This document shows positions 13,601 to 22,670 of a DNA stretch of 64,000 nucleotides, one piece after another (position 1 is the first letter of the stretch; each line of letters opens with the position of its first letter). The stretch is taken from positions 32,951,866-33,015,865 of the forward strand of contig JABBOT010000004.1 of assembly GCA_016165875.1 (NCBI GenBank), in the 5' to 3' direction. A program made the position numbers and the translations under genes. Under the pieces are notes generated by a model. That model did not search any database. It was not told where the DNA came from and saw nothing but the letters and a program-made list of their open reading frames with translations. The DNA is from Acanthopleura granulata (Eukaryota; Mollusca; Polyplacophora; Chitonida; Chitonidae).

Positions 13601-16600
13601 TAATGTGGTTTAAAATCATAGTCCTGACTTTGAACATAACCATATATTGGTCCCCGTGTCATTTCATTATGGCTCGATGTAGCCTATCACGCGGCCCAGA
13701 ACCTGTCCACGGACTGCCGCATTATAACAAGGTTACACTGTATATATACATGTATAATCTCAGTATTAGCCTTATCAATTGTTTAGGCAGCCAAAGGAGT
13801 GTTAGCTAGGACAGATGTGCCTCTCTAGGACCTTACCTTGACAATCCGTATGGCTATCGTTACTGCTGGCCTCATAATACCCGTCTTTACATTCATCACA
13901 CCTGTCTCCACTGTAGCCACTGTGGCACACACATTTCCCTGTGCCTTCACGAGTACCTTCTCCCTATGCAAAAATGCACAGGAAAGCTAATCTACACAGT
14001 TTTCCATGTATATCATGTTAAATTAAGACAACTCATGACTGAGGTACTGTTCCTTAAAAAGATTCTCCTGAATGTAAAAGACTGCAAATGTATAATTTCA
14101 TTGCTGAATTATCTTCGTCTGAAGTGTGGAGTATTGTGCTGCTGAGTGGGGATCTGTAAGGTGCGCATGCCCTTTTATGCTTGTGAGGGATTGACCAATC
14201 AGAGATCTAGGAGATATTATCAGTTTATGAGCTGTGACGTAAACGTTCTGAGTTGTCTGTCAATGTAACATGTAATAACTTAGGTACAACACACTGTTTT
14301 AATGTTATATATTTTAATTATGCATGGGCAAATAACACTGCAAAGTATTTCCAGACCATTGTGTTGTGGTGGGAGTAAGTTTCTTGATCATTTCATGTTT
14401 TAAATTGACATATACACTTAAGTTACAAACACAACCCTAGCAGCTTACTAAAGTCTCAGGTAGCAAGAGCGCTATGCGCTTGGAACAATTATGTTACAGC
14501 AAGGACAGAATGGCAGCGTTTTATGCTAGTCAATTACAAAGTCAAATGTCAGTTTCAGCTATCATAGTAGCTGTTTGAAGAAATGCCTTACCTAAATGAA
14601 CACAATATTGTGCAACTTACCTCACAGAAACCATTGTCTTTACAAGGTCGATTTAAACCTCCTTGACAAGGTTTACAATTTTGCCCGTATGTGTTGTTCG
14701 GGCAGCAAACTGAAAGAAACAATTCATAAATCAAAATTTCTACATCCAGGTGAATTGTTCAAAAATGAAGAAAATACAGGGCCCACTTTCAAAACACTTC
14801 GTCACTTACTTTTTTCGTAACTTTCTCGAAAAAGATGTCATTAATGTTATAGTGCCATAAGCGAACATGATTTAGGAGAAAAGATGTCATTAATGTTATA
14901 GTGCCATAAGCGAACATGATTTAGGAGAAAAGATGTCATTAATGTTATAGTGCCATAAGCGAACATGATTTAGGAGAAAAGATGTCATTAATGTTATAGT
15001 GCCATAAGCGAACATGATTTAGGAGAAAAGATGTCATTAATGTTATAGTGCCATAAGCGAACATGATTTAGGAGAAAAGTTATGAGAAACTGAATTACGA
15101 AATTTTGTGAAAGTGGGCCCAGGATCTCGCAACAGGAAGGTTTTCAAATTTACTTACTATAAGATAAAATTAATAAACATTTATTTATTTATTTATTTTA
15201 TTGGTGTTTCATACTGTACTCAAGAATATTTCACTTTTACTATGGTTGCCACCATTATGGTGTGAGGAAACCAAGCAGAGCCTGGAGAAACCCTTAATTA
15301 ATCTCTTAATCTCCCTTAATCAATCATGTCTATAACAGAGTGGTCAGCCATACCTTTAATTTTGTCAATGCAAAACCACTGGAAGAGATCAGTATCTTTT
15401 TGTTTTGCATATTCCTTGAACCAGAACTGCTCCACCAACTCTTCATATTCTTCTAAAAGATGATGGCACTGAAAAAATTTATGTTATGATGGTAATCATA
15501 AAAAATTTATTAGAAGCACAGAGGTCACAATGAGTGGCTTAACTTATCTGACCTAACATTTCTGAGTGTCCTCAAATTAAAACTTTGGAAACACAGAATG
15601 ACCAAACATACGGATGAACACTCAAACTCAAGCCTCTTGAAACAGATATGTCCTTCAAGTCATATAGAACTTAGCTTAATTAGTATAATGCCATCTTTAC
15701 TTATATTGCACATTATTATTTTGAATATAGACGTCATAGAGTAGTGAAGAGTATATTTGAACGTCGTTACACCAATCAAGCCCCTTACCACACACCCCTA
15801 AAACTCTAGACTATAACAAAGGGACATATCTTTCTGATAATTATCTGCCAAAACAAAATTACTGATCAACAGAGAATGCTAAAAGTTACCTAACTGGAGA
15901 ATACGCTTACCTCAGCAGCTGTACCTGAACATAAACCTTCCATAATCTCTGTTAACCTCACTTCACTGGAAAATGAAAAAGGCAAATGGATCATAAATTC
16001 AATCCATAATGGGCACTCATAAACTGGTTATTTATGTTTGGTGATGAAGAAAATCAGGAATAGTCATTAAAAAGACCACTGCACTTTACTAAATCCCTAC
16101 CAGCTTTTCTAAATTTTATGATTATCTCATCTTTTATGACAATTTCTGGCAAAAAATGAAATAATGAGTTCCAAAGCAGGAACTGGATAAGCGATACTGA
16201 TTAAACCATGCAGCAAACTAAAAGAACTACACACTCAAGCGGAAATAAACCCAAACTGTTATAAAGCTATAACAGCTTCCAAATATAGCACCCCTCAGTG
16301 TTGTTCAAAAAGAAAATAAGAACCGACCTTTTCAATAAAGAAAGTATAAATTGTGAATATCAACAATGCACGGTTCAGTAGTAACTTTTATGTTAATTAG
16401 ACAATAGCATTACTCCCATTTGAGTAACAAGTAAAGCCTGCAGCTGCAAGTAAAACAACTAACATATTTATGTCTGTGGTCTCCAAGAGACTTCTGGTTT
16501 AGTACCTTAATTACTGTTCATTACCTGTGTGCATAGCTACCCAGTCTAGATTCTTCCCACTTTGTATTACCACCGCCATAATTGGATTTTGCTGTTTTCT

Positions 16601-18272
16601 TTAAACCCTGTACAAACACACACAAAGATATTCAAGACTGAAAGGTGATTAAAACATTGACCATTGAATTTCTAATGAACACGTAACTTACCCTCAAACC
16701 TCAAGTATCAGTATGACAGTGAGAAGACCACCATCATCTACACTGATACATCCACTGAGGTCACAAGGAGTATGTGGAGCGACTGTTTAACAATGTTAGT
16801 CTGCCAAACAGCTGGTGACCTTTTACAGATTAATTTCACGATCTGCCACTCTCAGACAACTGGGATCAAGTATCTCTGTAAATAGGCCAAGTTGTCTAGA
16901 GAAAGACTTGCATCTGAATATACTACAAAAATCTGAAAAATATCTCCACTGCATGTGCCATTATATTCCCTTAAGAAAATGTAATATTTGTCAGAAACAT
17001 ATTCATGATTTATAACCTGAAAGATTGAAGGATGATGCAGATTTCGCCCAATGATGGATTTACTTTTACCTAGACAACAAATATATTTATTTAGTTGAAT
17101 GATGTTTTAAGTCGTACTCAAGAATATTTCACTTACACAACGGCAGCTAGCATCATGGTTGGAGGAAACCGAGCAGAGTTAGGGGTACACCCATGAATGT
17201 ACACAAGTTGCCAGCGGATTTTCCCACGTATGACCAGACAGGAAATGAGCTGGGCTTGAACTCACAGTCATTGCATTGTTGAGAGTCACCTGGGTCAATG
17301 AGCTGCACTAACATGCTACCCCTCAACCACTAACGCCCACAACAAACATATTGTCAACTTCGTAGGTTAGTGTTGGCACCATAAGCCTAATTGTCAACTT
17401 CGTAGGTTAGTGTTGGCACCATAAGCCTAATTGTCAACTTCGTAGGTTAGTGTTGGCACCATAAGCCTAATTGTCAACTTCATAGGTTAGTGCTGGCACC
17501 ATAAGCCTAATGCTATATTTTTGTTGCGCTGTGGCAGGCTTTTTACTTTTACTATAATGGGAACAACTAAAATGACTCATGGTAAAATCATGCATATAAC
17601 CTATACGTGCTATAAGCCAAATAGCAGTTTCGAGTTTACGCATGAGCAGATTGCGTCACGCTGTAGATAAATTAAAGCATGTGGTCATTCATGTCCATCT
17701 ATTAACATTACAGATTTTGGTGACAGCCCAGTATGGAGCTCAGTTCTAATTTCTTTTCTGTGTTTTTGACCAAGTTTCCCTCTTGAATCAGAACTACAGC
17801 CCATGTACAGTCTCAAATGTTACACAGACTCATAAAATGCTTGAAATGCTTTTAACATAGCCACGAAGGACTGTTTGTCTACTGGCGAAAGGATTTCCGG
17901 TCATGCTCAGTTGAAACAGCTATCTGGCTTATGAAGTGCTACATATTATTATGACATAAACATTTCAATTAAAACGCCTGATAGCCTGTGTGCATCATTT
18001 AAGTACAAAATACCATTTTCAATGGGACTCTTGTTTCACCACTACATTTCAAAACAAAAGAAACATTAAGACTAAATACTCACATCATGGAAATCTTTTA
18101 CAATGTCCTTGCACACTGGACACTTTCCCTTCAAAGGACCCCTGGGAGAATTCAACTGAAGACTCAGAACAAAATCAAGTGGAGCAAATGATAACATTAT
18201 TAGTAAAACTATCACCACGCATCTGTACGGCTGGATATGGACTGCAGCCATCACTCGATTAAATAACTGCAT
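4626..18272 (-). CDS. CRELD: CRELD, cysteine-rich with EGF-like domains protein, complete 11-exon gene
   Basis: Exons: 18272-18084, 16607-16525, 15965-15911, 15468-15354, 14709-14621, 13963-13837, 12559-12458, 11573-11490, 9106-9011, 8086-7949, 4891-4626. All have GT-AG borders and matching phases, giving 447 aa, close to the family's roughly 420. Seen: signal peptide (residues 8-37), CPVC redox-type motif (51-54), the family's WE region with GGGNTKWEE (74-82), Cys-rich EGF/furin-like repeats, calcium-binding EGF starts DIDEC (254) and DVDEC (314), a Lys-rich stretch (380-396) and two hydrophobic segments (about 398-414 and 421-440) before a short tail. Known: CRELD proteins act in the ER in disulfide handling and receptor maturation. 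Two C-terminal membrane segments and no KDEL-like end favour CRELD1 over secreted CRELD2. Start: the first in-frame ATG (18272, A at -3) was chosen; ATG at 18251 (G at -3, G at +4) would give 440 aa with the same signal peptide. Confidence 0.95.
4892..7262. other. CRELD intron 10, proximal part
   Basis: This is the gene-distal part of the 3057-bp intron between exons 11 and 10. I see no exon in it. Around 5640-5780 the minus strand carries a B-box-like GAGTTCGAGTGTGAGTC and a GC-richer block that may be a degraded SINE. The rest is unique-looking AT-rich DNA, with a poly-C/poly-A run near 5048-5073. Confidence 0.5.
7263..7665. repeat. 12-bp minisatellite in CRELD intron 10
   Basis: About 33 units vary around ACAACAGGGGAC, with GGGGAC/GAGGAC/GGGGAT alternatives. 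Because the unit is a multiple of three and holds no stop, long open frames run through it in several frames on both strands (for example repeated Thr-Thr-Gly-Asp, or Val-Val-Ser-Pro on the other strand). These are by-products of the repeat, not genes. Variant units are interspersed, so the array is not freshly amplified. Confidence 0.9.
7666..7948. other. CRELD intron 10, end next to exon 10
   Basis: This stretch between the 12-bp minisatellite and exon 10 shows no recognisable feature apart from the donor site next to 7949. Confidence 0.5.
8087..9010. other. CRELD intron 9
   Basis: This 924-bp intron has proper donor and acceptor sites. I see no repeat array or transposon end in it. Confidence 0.6.
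9165..10790. repeat. 36-bp minisatellite filling most of CRELD intron 8
   Basis: About 45 diverged units follow the pattern GTGTGTCAYAGTAGGTGTT then TTGRTCAGTTTTCAGAA. The array makes up roughly 70% of the 2383-bp intron. Unit length is near 36 bp (12 codons), which produces periodic open frames on both strands, such as a CHSRCFGQFSEV-like 12-residue repeat. Small indels break these frames repeatedly, so they are not coding. Units differ by substitutions and one- to three-base gaps, indicating an old array. Confidence 0.92.
10791..11489. other. CRELD intron 8 remainder
   Basis: This part between the 36-bp array and exon 8 has no recognisable element. Two open frames of 67 and 118 codons lack any domain and I regard them as chance. 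Confidence 0.5.
11574..12457. other. CRELD intron 7
   Basis: This 884-bp intron shows no transposon ends or tandem repeats that I could see. Its boundaries are set by exon 7 (donor GTGGGC) and exon 8 (acceptor TTTTTCAG). Confidence 0.55.
12861..13740. mobile_element. Non-autonomous DNA transposon with TA duplication, pogo/Tigger-like ends
   Basis: The left end starts CAGTGTAGCCTCACTATAA. The right end, read on the other strand, starts CAGTGTAACCTTGTTATAA. Both are flanked by TA (12859-12860 and 13741-13742), the target duplication of the Tc1/mariner/pogo superfamily. The 880-bp body holds no transposase, so it would have needed one supplied in trans. The CAGTGTAACCTCGTTATAA-like terminus suggests the pogo/Tigger branch, which is an inference from the ends only. 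It sits in CRELD intron 6. A related single end may lie at 41157. Confidence 0.75.
14010..14560 (+). repeat. Unnamed dispersed repeat, copy 1 (CRELD intron 5)
   Basis: This segment is homologous, in opposite orientation, to 22190-22670. Shared landmarks in order are CTGAGGYACTGTTC, GAAGTGTGGAGTATT, GATTGACCAATCAG, ATTTCCAGACCATTGTG, and a CAGGTRGCAAGAG block. Similarity with gaps extends over roughly 500 bp. No open frame or clear terminal repeats were found, so the class is unknown. It takes up most of the 657-bp intron 5. Confidence 0.7.
14779..15120. mobile_element. MITE-like element with internal 49-bp tandem repeats
   Basis: The ends are inverted copies: GGGCCCACTTTCAAAA at the left, and GGGCCCACTTTCACAAAA at the right when read on the other strand, with weaker similarity continuing inward for about 45 bp. 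The core is the five-copy 49-bp array at 14833-15077. No coding capacity is present. Foldback ends around a tandem core are known for several non-autonomous elements of bivalves. The target duplication is not clear. It lies in CRELD intron 4. Confidence 0.65.
14833..15077 (+). repeat. Five perfect 49-bp tandem repeats
   Basis: Units start at 14833, 14882, 14931, 14980 and 15029 and are identical over 49 bp (start AGATGTCATTAATGTTATAG, end TTTAGGAGAAA). Perfect identity implies very recent expansion and probable length variation between individuals. Confidence 0.95.
15179..15297 (-). mobile_element. Truncated SINE, (AAAT)n-tailed family, CRELD intron 4
   Basis: On the plus strand it begins with the reversed tail (ATTT)n, then TTGGTGTTTCATACTGTACT and the block GAATATTTCAC, followed by GAGGAAACCAAGCAGAGCC. 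The same blocks occur at 17084, 23450, 29288 and 51225. The tRNA-like head is missing here. Confidence 0.75.
15469..15910. other. CRELD intron 3
   Basis: This 442-bp intron has no repeat or other feature that I recognise. Confidence 0.55.
15966..16524. other. CRELD intron 2
   Basis: This 559-bp intron has no repeat or other feature that I recognise. Confidence 0.55.
16608..17083. other. CRELD intron 1, part next to exon 2
   Basis: This part of the 1476-bp first intron precedes the SINE. A 66-codon open frame on the plus strand has no recognisable domain. I see no other feature. Confidence 0.5.
17084..17340 (-). mobile_element. Near full-length SINE, (AAAT)n-tailed family, CRELD intron 1
   Basis: This minus-strand copy runs from the reversed tail (ATATTTATTTAG) through CGTACTCAAGAATATTTCAC and GGAGGAAACCGAGCAGAG to the head block, where GGGCTTGAACTCACAG is the reverse of the B-box region. 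It resembles the 29288-29551 copy over nearly its whole length. Confidence 0.78.
17350..17509 (+). repeat. Four 40-bp tandem repeats next to a SINE
   Basis: Units start at 17350, 17390, 17430 and 17470. The first three are identical (start ATTGTCAACTTCGTAGGTTA, end CATAAGCCTA) and the fourth differs at two bases. The array starts about ten bases after the SINE head. Confidence 0.93.
17606..17941. mobile_element. Candidate short inverted-repeat element, CRELD intron 1
   Basis: The left end has ATAAGCCAAATAGCAGTTTC. The right end, read on the other strand, has ATAAGCCAGATAGCTGTTTC, preceded in both by a GTGCT/AGCAC-like block. The 336-bp body has no coding capacity. Arms are imperfect and no target duplication was confirmed, so an old MITE is likely but not proven. 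Confidence 0.45.
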
Positions 18273-18848
18273 TGTATGGGTGGAACCTGCAGGGACAGAT
18301 AGTTCCTCGAGATCACACACTGGGTCGTAGGGCTCCAGAAACAATACTTTAAACTGGAAGTTTGGAACTGTTCTCCCAGTTCAGATGCTCACAAAAACAT
18401 GGTAAACGAAGAATCCAACACTGGGACAACCTGATTCTCAGTCTACAAGGCAAAACGGCCTATAAATCCAACGACAATCACTACCAGTATTCGTAGCAGA
18501 CGATTTTTCTAAAGTGTCCACCGGCATGAAGCTAAATGCCGGTAGATGACATCTAAAAGTGCGGTTGGGTATTATTTGGCCAGGAATGGCACCCACAATT
18601 ACACTGCCTTTGGTAGAATGATTCTTGGCACCTTACGTGCTTAACGCGCCTAACTAGACACACAGAACGGTAGCCAACCCTTTAAGAAATCAAAATTATC
18701 CACGTCTACTTTCACAGCAACAACGATTCGCAAAGCCACATAACCCATGCTGTCGAATTTCATCCAATCAGAAAAGGCCACGACCATTGACTGCTGGGTT
18801 GGGATTTATGAAATGTTTAACCTTTAAGTAGTCCGGAAAGCAATCTAA
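18273..18848 (-). promoter_or_regulatory. CRELD 5' UTR and upstream region
   Basis: This 576-bp stretch between the CRELD start codon and the Tc1 element should hold the 5' UTR and proximal promoter. Apart from the ERSE at 18764-18782 I see no TATA box I would trust. The transposon end begins only about 65 bp beyond the ERSE, so the compact promoter is bounded by foreign DNA on its distal side. Confidence 0.5.
18764..18782 (+). promoter_or_regulatory. ER stress response element (ERSE) upstream of CRELD
   Basis: The sequence is CCAAT, nine bases, CCACG, an exact match to the ERSE consensus CCAAT-N9-CCACG bound by NF-Y plus ATF6/XBP1. It lies about 490 bp upstream of the CRELD start codon, on the strand opposite the gene; ERSEs work in either orientation. 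Mammalian CRELD2 is induced by ER stress through such an element, so the placement makes biological sense. The transcription start is not known here, so the distance to it is inferred. Confidence 0.65.
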
Positions 18849-19049
18849 ACTGAACAAAAATATAAACGCAACACTTTAGTTTTTGCAATATTTCACAAAA
18901 CAGTGTTGTGTTTTTTATCAATATGATACCGAGAACAAAATACCTACACATGTGTACACTCCAGTCTCCAAAACCAAACTATTGTCGAGTTCAAGCCTAT
19001 TCACCATTTTGACCAGTCAGACTGTCAGTAGTATTCAGTGATAGTGAGG

Positions 19050-20354
19050 TTTTCCCTGGCAATGCTCCAGATGCAACAAAACCAGCGAGAGCGCGCAATC
19101 GGCATGCTGAACGCTGCCATGACCCTTAGAGCTGTCGCGAGATCCCTCCACGTTAAAGGAGAAGACCGGGAAAGTATAACGTATATTATAGTGAAAAGAG
19201 TAAGGTTTGAAGATTTTAAAAACACCATCCGATAAATTTTTTGGACGTTCTTTAAGAAACATATGCTTCATCGCCGAAAGTTCATATAGCGACGCCGATT
19301 GAGCGAGTGTTATCACCCACCTTAAAATCAGTTGCTTCGGAACAAAAAAACATCTAGAAAGAAAAATTTGAAGGTCGGTTAAAATCCTCCGTCCTTTCTC
19401 TTTTACCACATATTAGCCGAATCCCGGTCTTCTCCATTAAAGCGTCAACGATTAATCGTCTCAAAAGACGTCCTGAAGAGTTTGGCACGAGAGCTAATCG
19501 CCCGCATGCCGGCCGACCGCGTGTAACAACCCCCGACCGTCATATTCGCCTTGTCCACCTCCGCCACCGTTTCAGGCCAGCCACTGCCACAGTTAATAAA
19601 CCAGTCGGGCTCCATAACAACAGGATTTCCGATACAACTGTTCGGAATCGCCCCAGAGGAGCAAATTTGCGAACCCCTAGACCAGTCCACGGTATAGACC
19701 TTACCCCTGCTCAACGCCAGAGCCGGCGCGACTGAGTTAACCGTCATGTTCGTTGGCCTTTGGCACGATGGCGACATGTTACGTTTTCAGATGAATTCCA
19801 TTTTTCAGCTACACAGAGCCGATGGGAGGCAACGGGTTTGGCAGCGAAACGGGGAGCATTATGCCAACGCCTCCGTCGGGCATAGAGTGCAATGTGGTAG
19901 GGGCTGGGGGTGCTTGTGTTGGCGGGGATAAGTCATAGCCCTCGCACTCAACTTCATTTCATAGACGGTAACTTGAATGCGGTAAGTTACCGTAACGAAA
20001 CCCTGCGCCCACTTGTCGTCCCATTTGGGCAGCGCCATGGGTTAACATTTCAGCACGACTATGCGCATCCCCATGTTGTTGCTGTACGTAGAGCATTTCT
20101 ATAGGCCAAAAACGTTGAAGTGCTCGAGTGGCCAGAGTATTTCCCTGATCTGTCCCCAATTGTATACAGCTGTGAGATGTCCTCATCGTGTTGGTCGGCG
20201 ACTTCCAGTTCCGGGTATCATCGCAGAGTTGCACGTGGCCCTCATACAGCAGTGGGAAAACATTCGGCAAGTCACAGTTGACCATCTCATCAAATACATG
20301 CGTCGATGATGTGTAGCAACGAAGCAGGAAAACGGCGGACATGCTCTGTACTGA
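19050..20354 (+). pseudogene. Degraded Tc1-like (DD34E-type) transposase
   Basis: Recognisable pieces in order, spread over three frames: RERAIGMLNAA and LRAVARSLHV (helix-turn-helix), STINRLKRR after the nested insert, GRPRVTTPDRHIRLVHLR, FRPATATV, FSDEFHF (first catalytic Asp region), DGRQRVWQR, IDGNLNAVSYRNETLRP, QHDYAHPHV (second Asp, with Tyr where the family has Asn), PDLSPIVYS (the family's Glu replaced by Val) and a final GGHALY before the stop. Frameshifts, stops, the lost third acidic residue and the nested insertion make it inactive. Confidence 0.88.
19157..19436. mobile_element. 280-bp TTAA-flanked MITE nested in the transposase
   Basis: Inverted ends GGAGAAGACCGGGA sit at both borders and are flanked by TTAA at 19153-19156 and 19437-19440. 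Removing the element plus one TTAA joins the host frame exactly (residues HV, K, ASTINRL). A TTAA duplication is typical of piggyBac-related elements. The terminal bases are not the usual CCC of piggyBac, so the superfamily is uncertain. No coding capacity was seen. Confidence 0.85.
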
Positions 20355-20557
20355 AGTGATGTGGAATTGTCCATACTGACTCAACACATTTCCTAATCTG
20401 CCTCAGCGTTACTATCGGTTGTCAGTTTCCGTCAGTTATAGATATGTTTTGCTAAGTGTCCATTTTATGCCCCCGTGAAAACCAGTATTGAAAGAAATTT
20501 GATAATGCAGTTAATTTTAACAAAATATTCGGTGTTGCGTTTATATTTTTGTTCAGT

Positions 20558-22189
20558 ACAGTATAAAAATGAACAAAATTTTATGTGTTTAAAATTGTCT
20601 GTGTCTGTTTTTGATAATAAGTTAATATAATGCAATAATTATGTAAATTTTAGTCCCGTGCTTAATGCGGAGTATGACAACTTTGTTAAGAATGTAATAG
20701 GAAACAAAACAGTAGACTATAGCCTATATACAGTATCGATACAGGCCTGAATGACGTGGTTATGCACCTGTAATGCAGGTCTGTATGCAAATCGTACTCA
20801 TAAATAAGGTTCTGCAAGGTTCATAATATGATTTCGTAAACATTAAAGTTAATATTAGACAGAGTCACTGTGGCAATCTTATACAAAATCTGCAATCAGC
20901 CATTCCCAAGGACGGACAGAAAATAGAAGGTCTAGACCTATGTATTGGCCATTAATTCCCTCTAAGAGCCTATAGGCCTACTTTTTCGTTACTCTGGTTT
21001 TAAGTGACCTGTTTTAGTACTCGATATGAAGGAGTTATGATCAGTTTACTTTTCCAGTACGTTTTCACCAAACCGTTTTTGTACCTCGTGTACCTTTACG
21101 TGTTTTGTTCCCTAAATGTTATTGGAGGCTTCATATGTTTGGTTAGAAACACCATGACTCGTTGTATATATGTCCTAAATTGTACTTTTGTTATAAAAGC
21201 ATTGAAATTGAACTGACATATTCATGGCCTGGTAAATTTCTCTCAAAAACTCCTTCCATAAAATAAAAACGCTTTTTCTTGAGATTTTTTTTCTTTATAA
21301 GGTATAACTGTGTAGATTTGTATTTGCTCCTTCATTGTTTTGAAGTACCAGTATAGGCCAATTCTTTGAAACTATATATATATATATATATATAGCCATC
21401 GAACTTAAGTTTTCTGTCCAAAAATCCGATTATACAAAATATAATACCTGTATGCCACTACTCAGTTGAATTGGACTAACAAGCCTCATCAGAGTGTAAA
21501 ATAATCATGACATCCTGTTTTCATTATATTGTGAGCACATTAATTATACCGAAGTACATCGCCCGATGAATTCGTCCATTCATCCAACCATATGGACGAC
21601 GTAAAAAGTTTCAGATAGGGTTTCTAAATGAGGCTAACATATTATGCTAAACTACATTCTCCTGCATTCACATTCGTCATTTTCATAAACAATAATATAT
21701 TGATATATACATGCATCATTTGTATCTAGTAAATATAAAGGATCTGTATAGGCCTACAGAGAGACAAGTAGTTAACAAGGCAGGGTCATACACGGCACAT
21801 TTTCTGTATCACCAGTACATGGGTACATAGATTTGGTTTGCTTCTTAATTTATGTTGGGCAAAACTAAAGCTACTTTAAAAATAGGGGCTTCTGAAGAAC
21901 AGATATGTTCTTTCCATGCATAGCAACATAATAATTTGCTTACTCCACAAATTTGGTGGCAGACAATTTGGTCTGCATCAAAGATAAAACCAGGCCAATG
22001 CAGAGAGACCCAGGGGCGTCAGCAAGGTCACAGGAACAGTCAGATTGGGGTAATCTAAAAATACCTTACATGGACAAGGTTAGGATTGAAACCTCCTCGT
22101 AAACCACCACATGGATCAAGTGGCGCCGAAAGGGTTGGACAATACTACGTTTATTTCCGTATAAAGTATTTTTGCCAATAGCTACTAAG
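20558..22189. other. Intergenic DNA between CRELD and SRPK, first part
   Basis: No gene was recognised. A (TA)n microsatellite lies at about 21373-21395. A 70-codon open frame near 21004 lacks any domain. Confidence 0.5.
21373..21395. repeat. (TA)n microsatellite
   Basis: Uninterrupted alternation of T and A over about 23 bases. Confidence 0.9.
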
Positions 22190-22670
22190 GCAGTGGAGAT
22201 TGACGTATGACAGCGCTCCGTCGGCAGCATGAAACGCAGCCATTATGTCTGGGCTGTGATGTAATTGTTCAAAGACTCTTGCCACCTGAGGTTACAGTAA
22301 GCAGTTAGGTTTGTAGTTGAAAGTTAAGTATGTGTATAAATTTATAACATGAAATGTCACAGCACAATGGTCTGGAAGTATTTTTGCAGTGTTGTTCACA
22401 CAGGTACTTGTAAAGTAACTAATACATATAAGATCAGAACAGTATTCTGTTCCTATCTGATTGGTCAATCTGTCATTCGCTTAAAACTATGGGCGCTTTC
22501 ATCCTCACTCTGCAGCAAAATACTCCACACTTAAAACGAATATACATGTAGTTCAGTAACGAATTCAAACAGGTTGTTGCATTCAAGAGAGAATTTTGTA
22601 ACCTTTTTAATGAACAGTGCCTCAGAGCTGTCTTTTACTTTAATTTGTTCAATGTCAGGTATTTAACACT
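22190..22670 (-). repeat. Unnamed dispersed repeat, copy 2 (intergenic)
   Basis: This is the inverted partner of 14010-14560. The same ordered landmarks are present, including GAAGTGTGGAGTATT and GATTGACCAATCAG read on the minus strand. The two copies differ by many substitutions and indels, so they are independent old insertions and not a recent duplication. Confidence 0.7.

Larger units (their letters stand above)
18849..20557 (+). mobile_element. Tc1/mariner-type DNA transposon, inactive
   Basis: Both ends share the inverted repeat CTGAACAAAAATATAAACGC followed by AACAC (left end near 18850, right end near 20556 on the other strand). TA occurs next to each end (18846-18847, with two extra bases; 20557-20558), as expected of the superfamily. 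The element carries one degraded transposase on the plus strand and a 280-bp nested insertion. It lies directly upstream of the CRELD promoter region. Confidence 0.85.

Noticed and set aside
14833..15077. CRISPR-like array because of regular repeats
   Set aside because: Units are directly adjacent with no unique spacers, and the DNA is eukaryotic.
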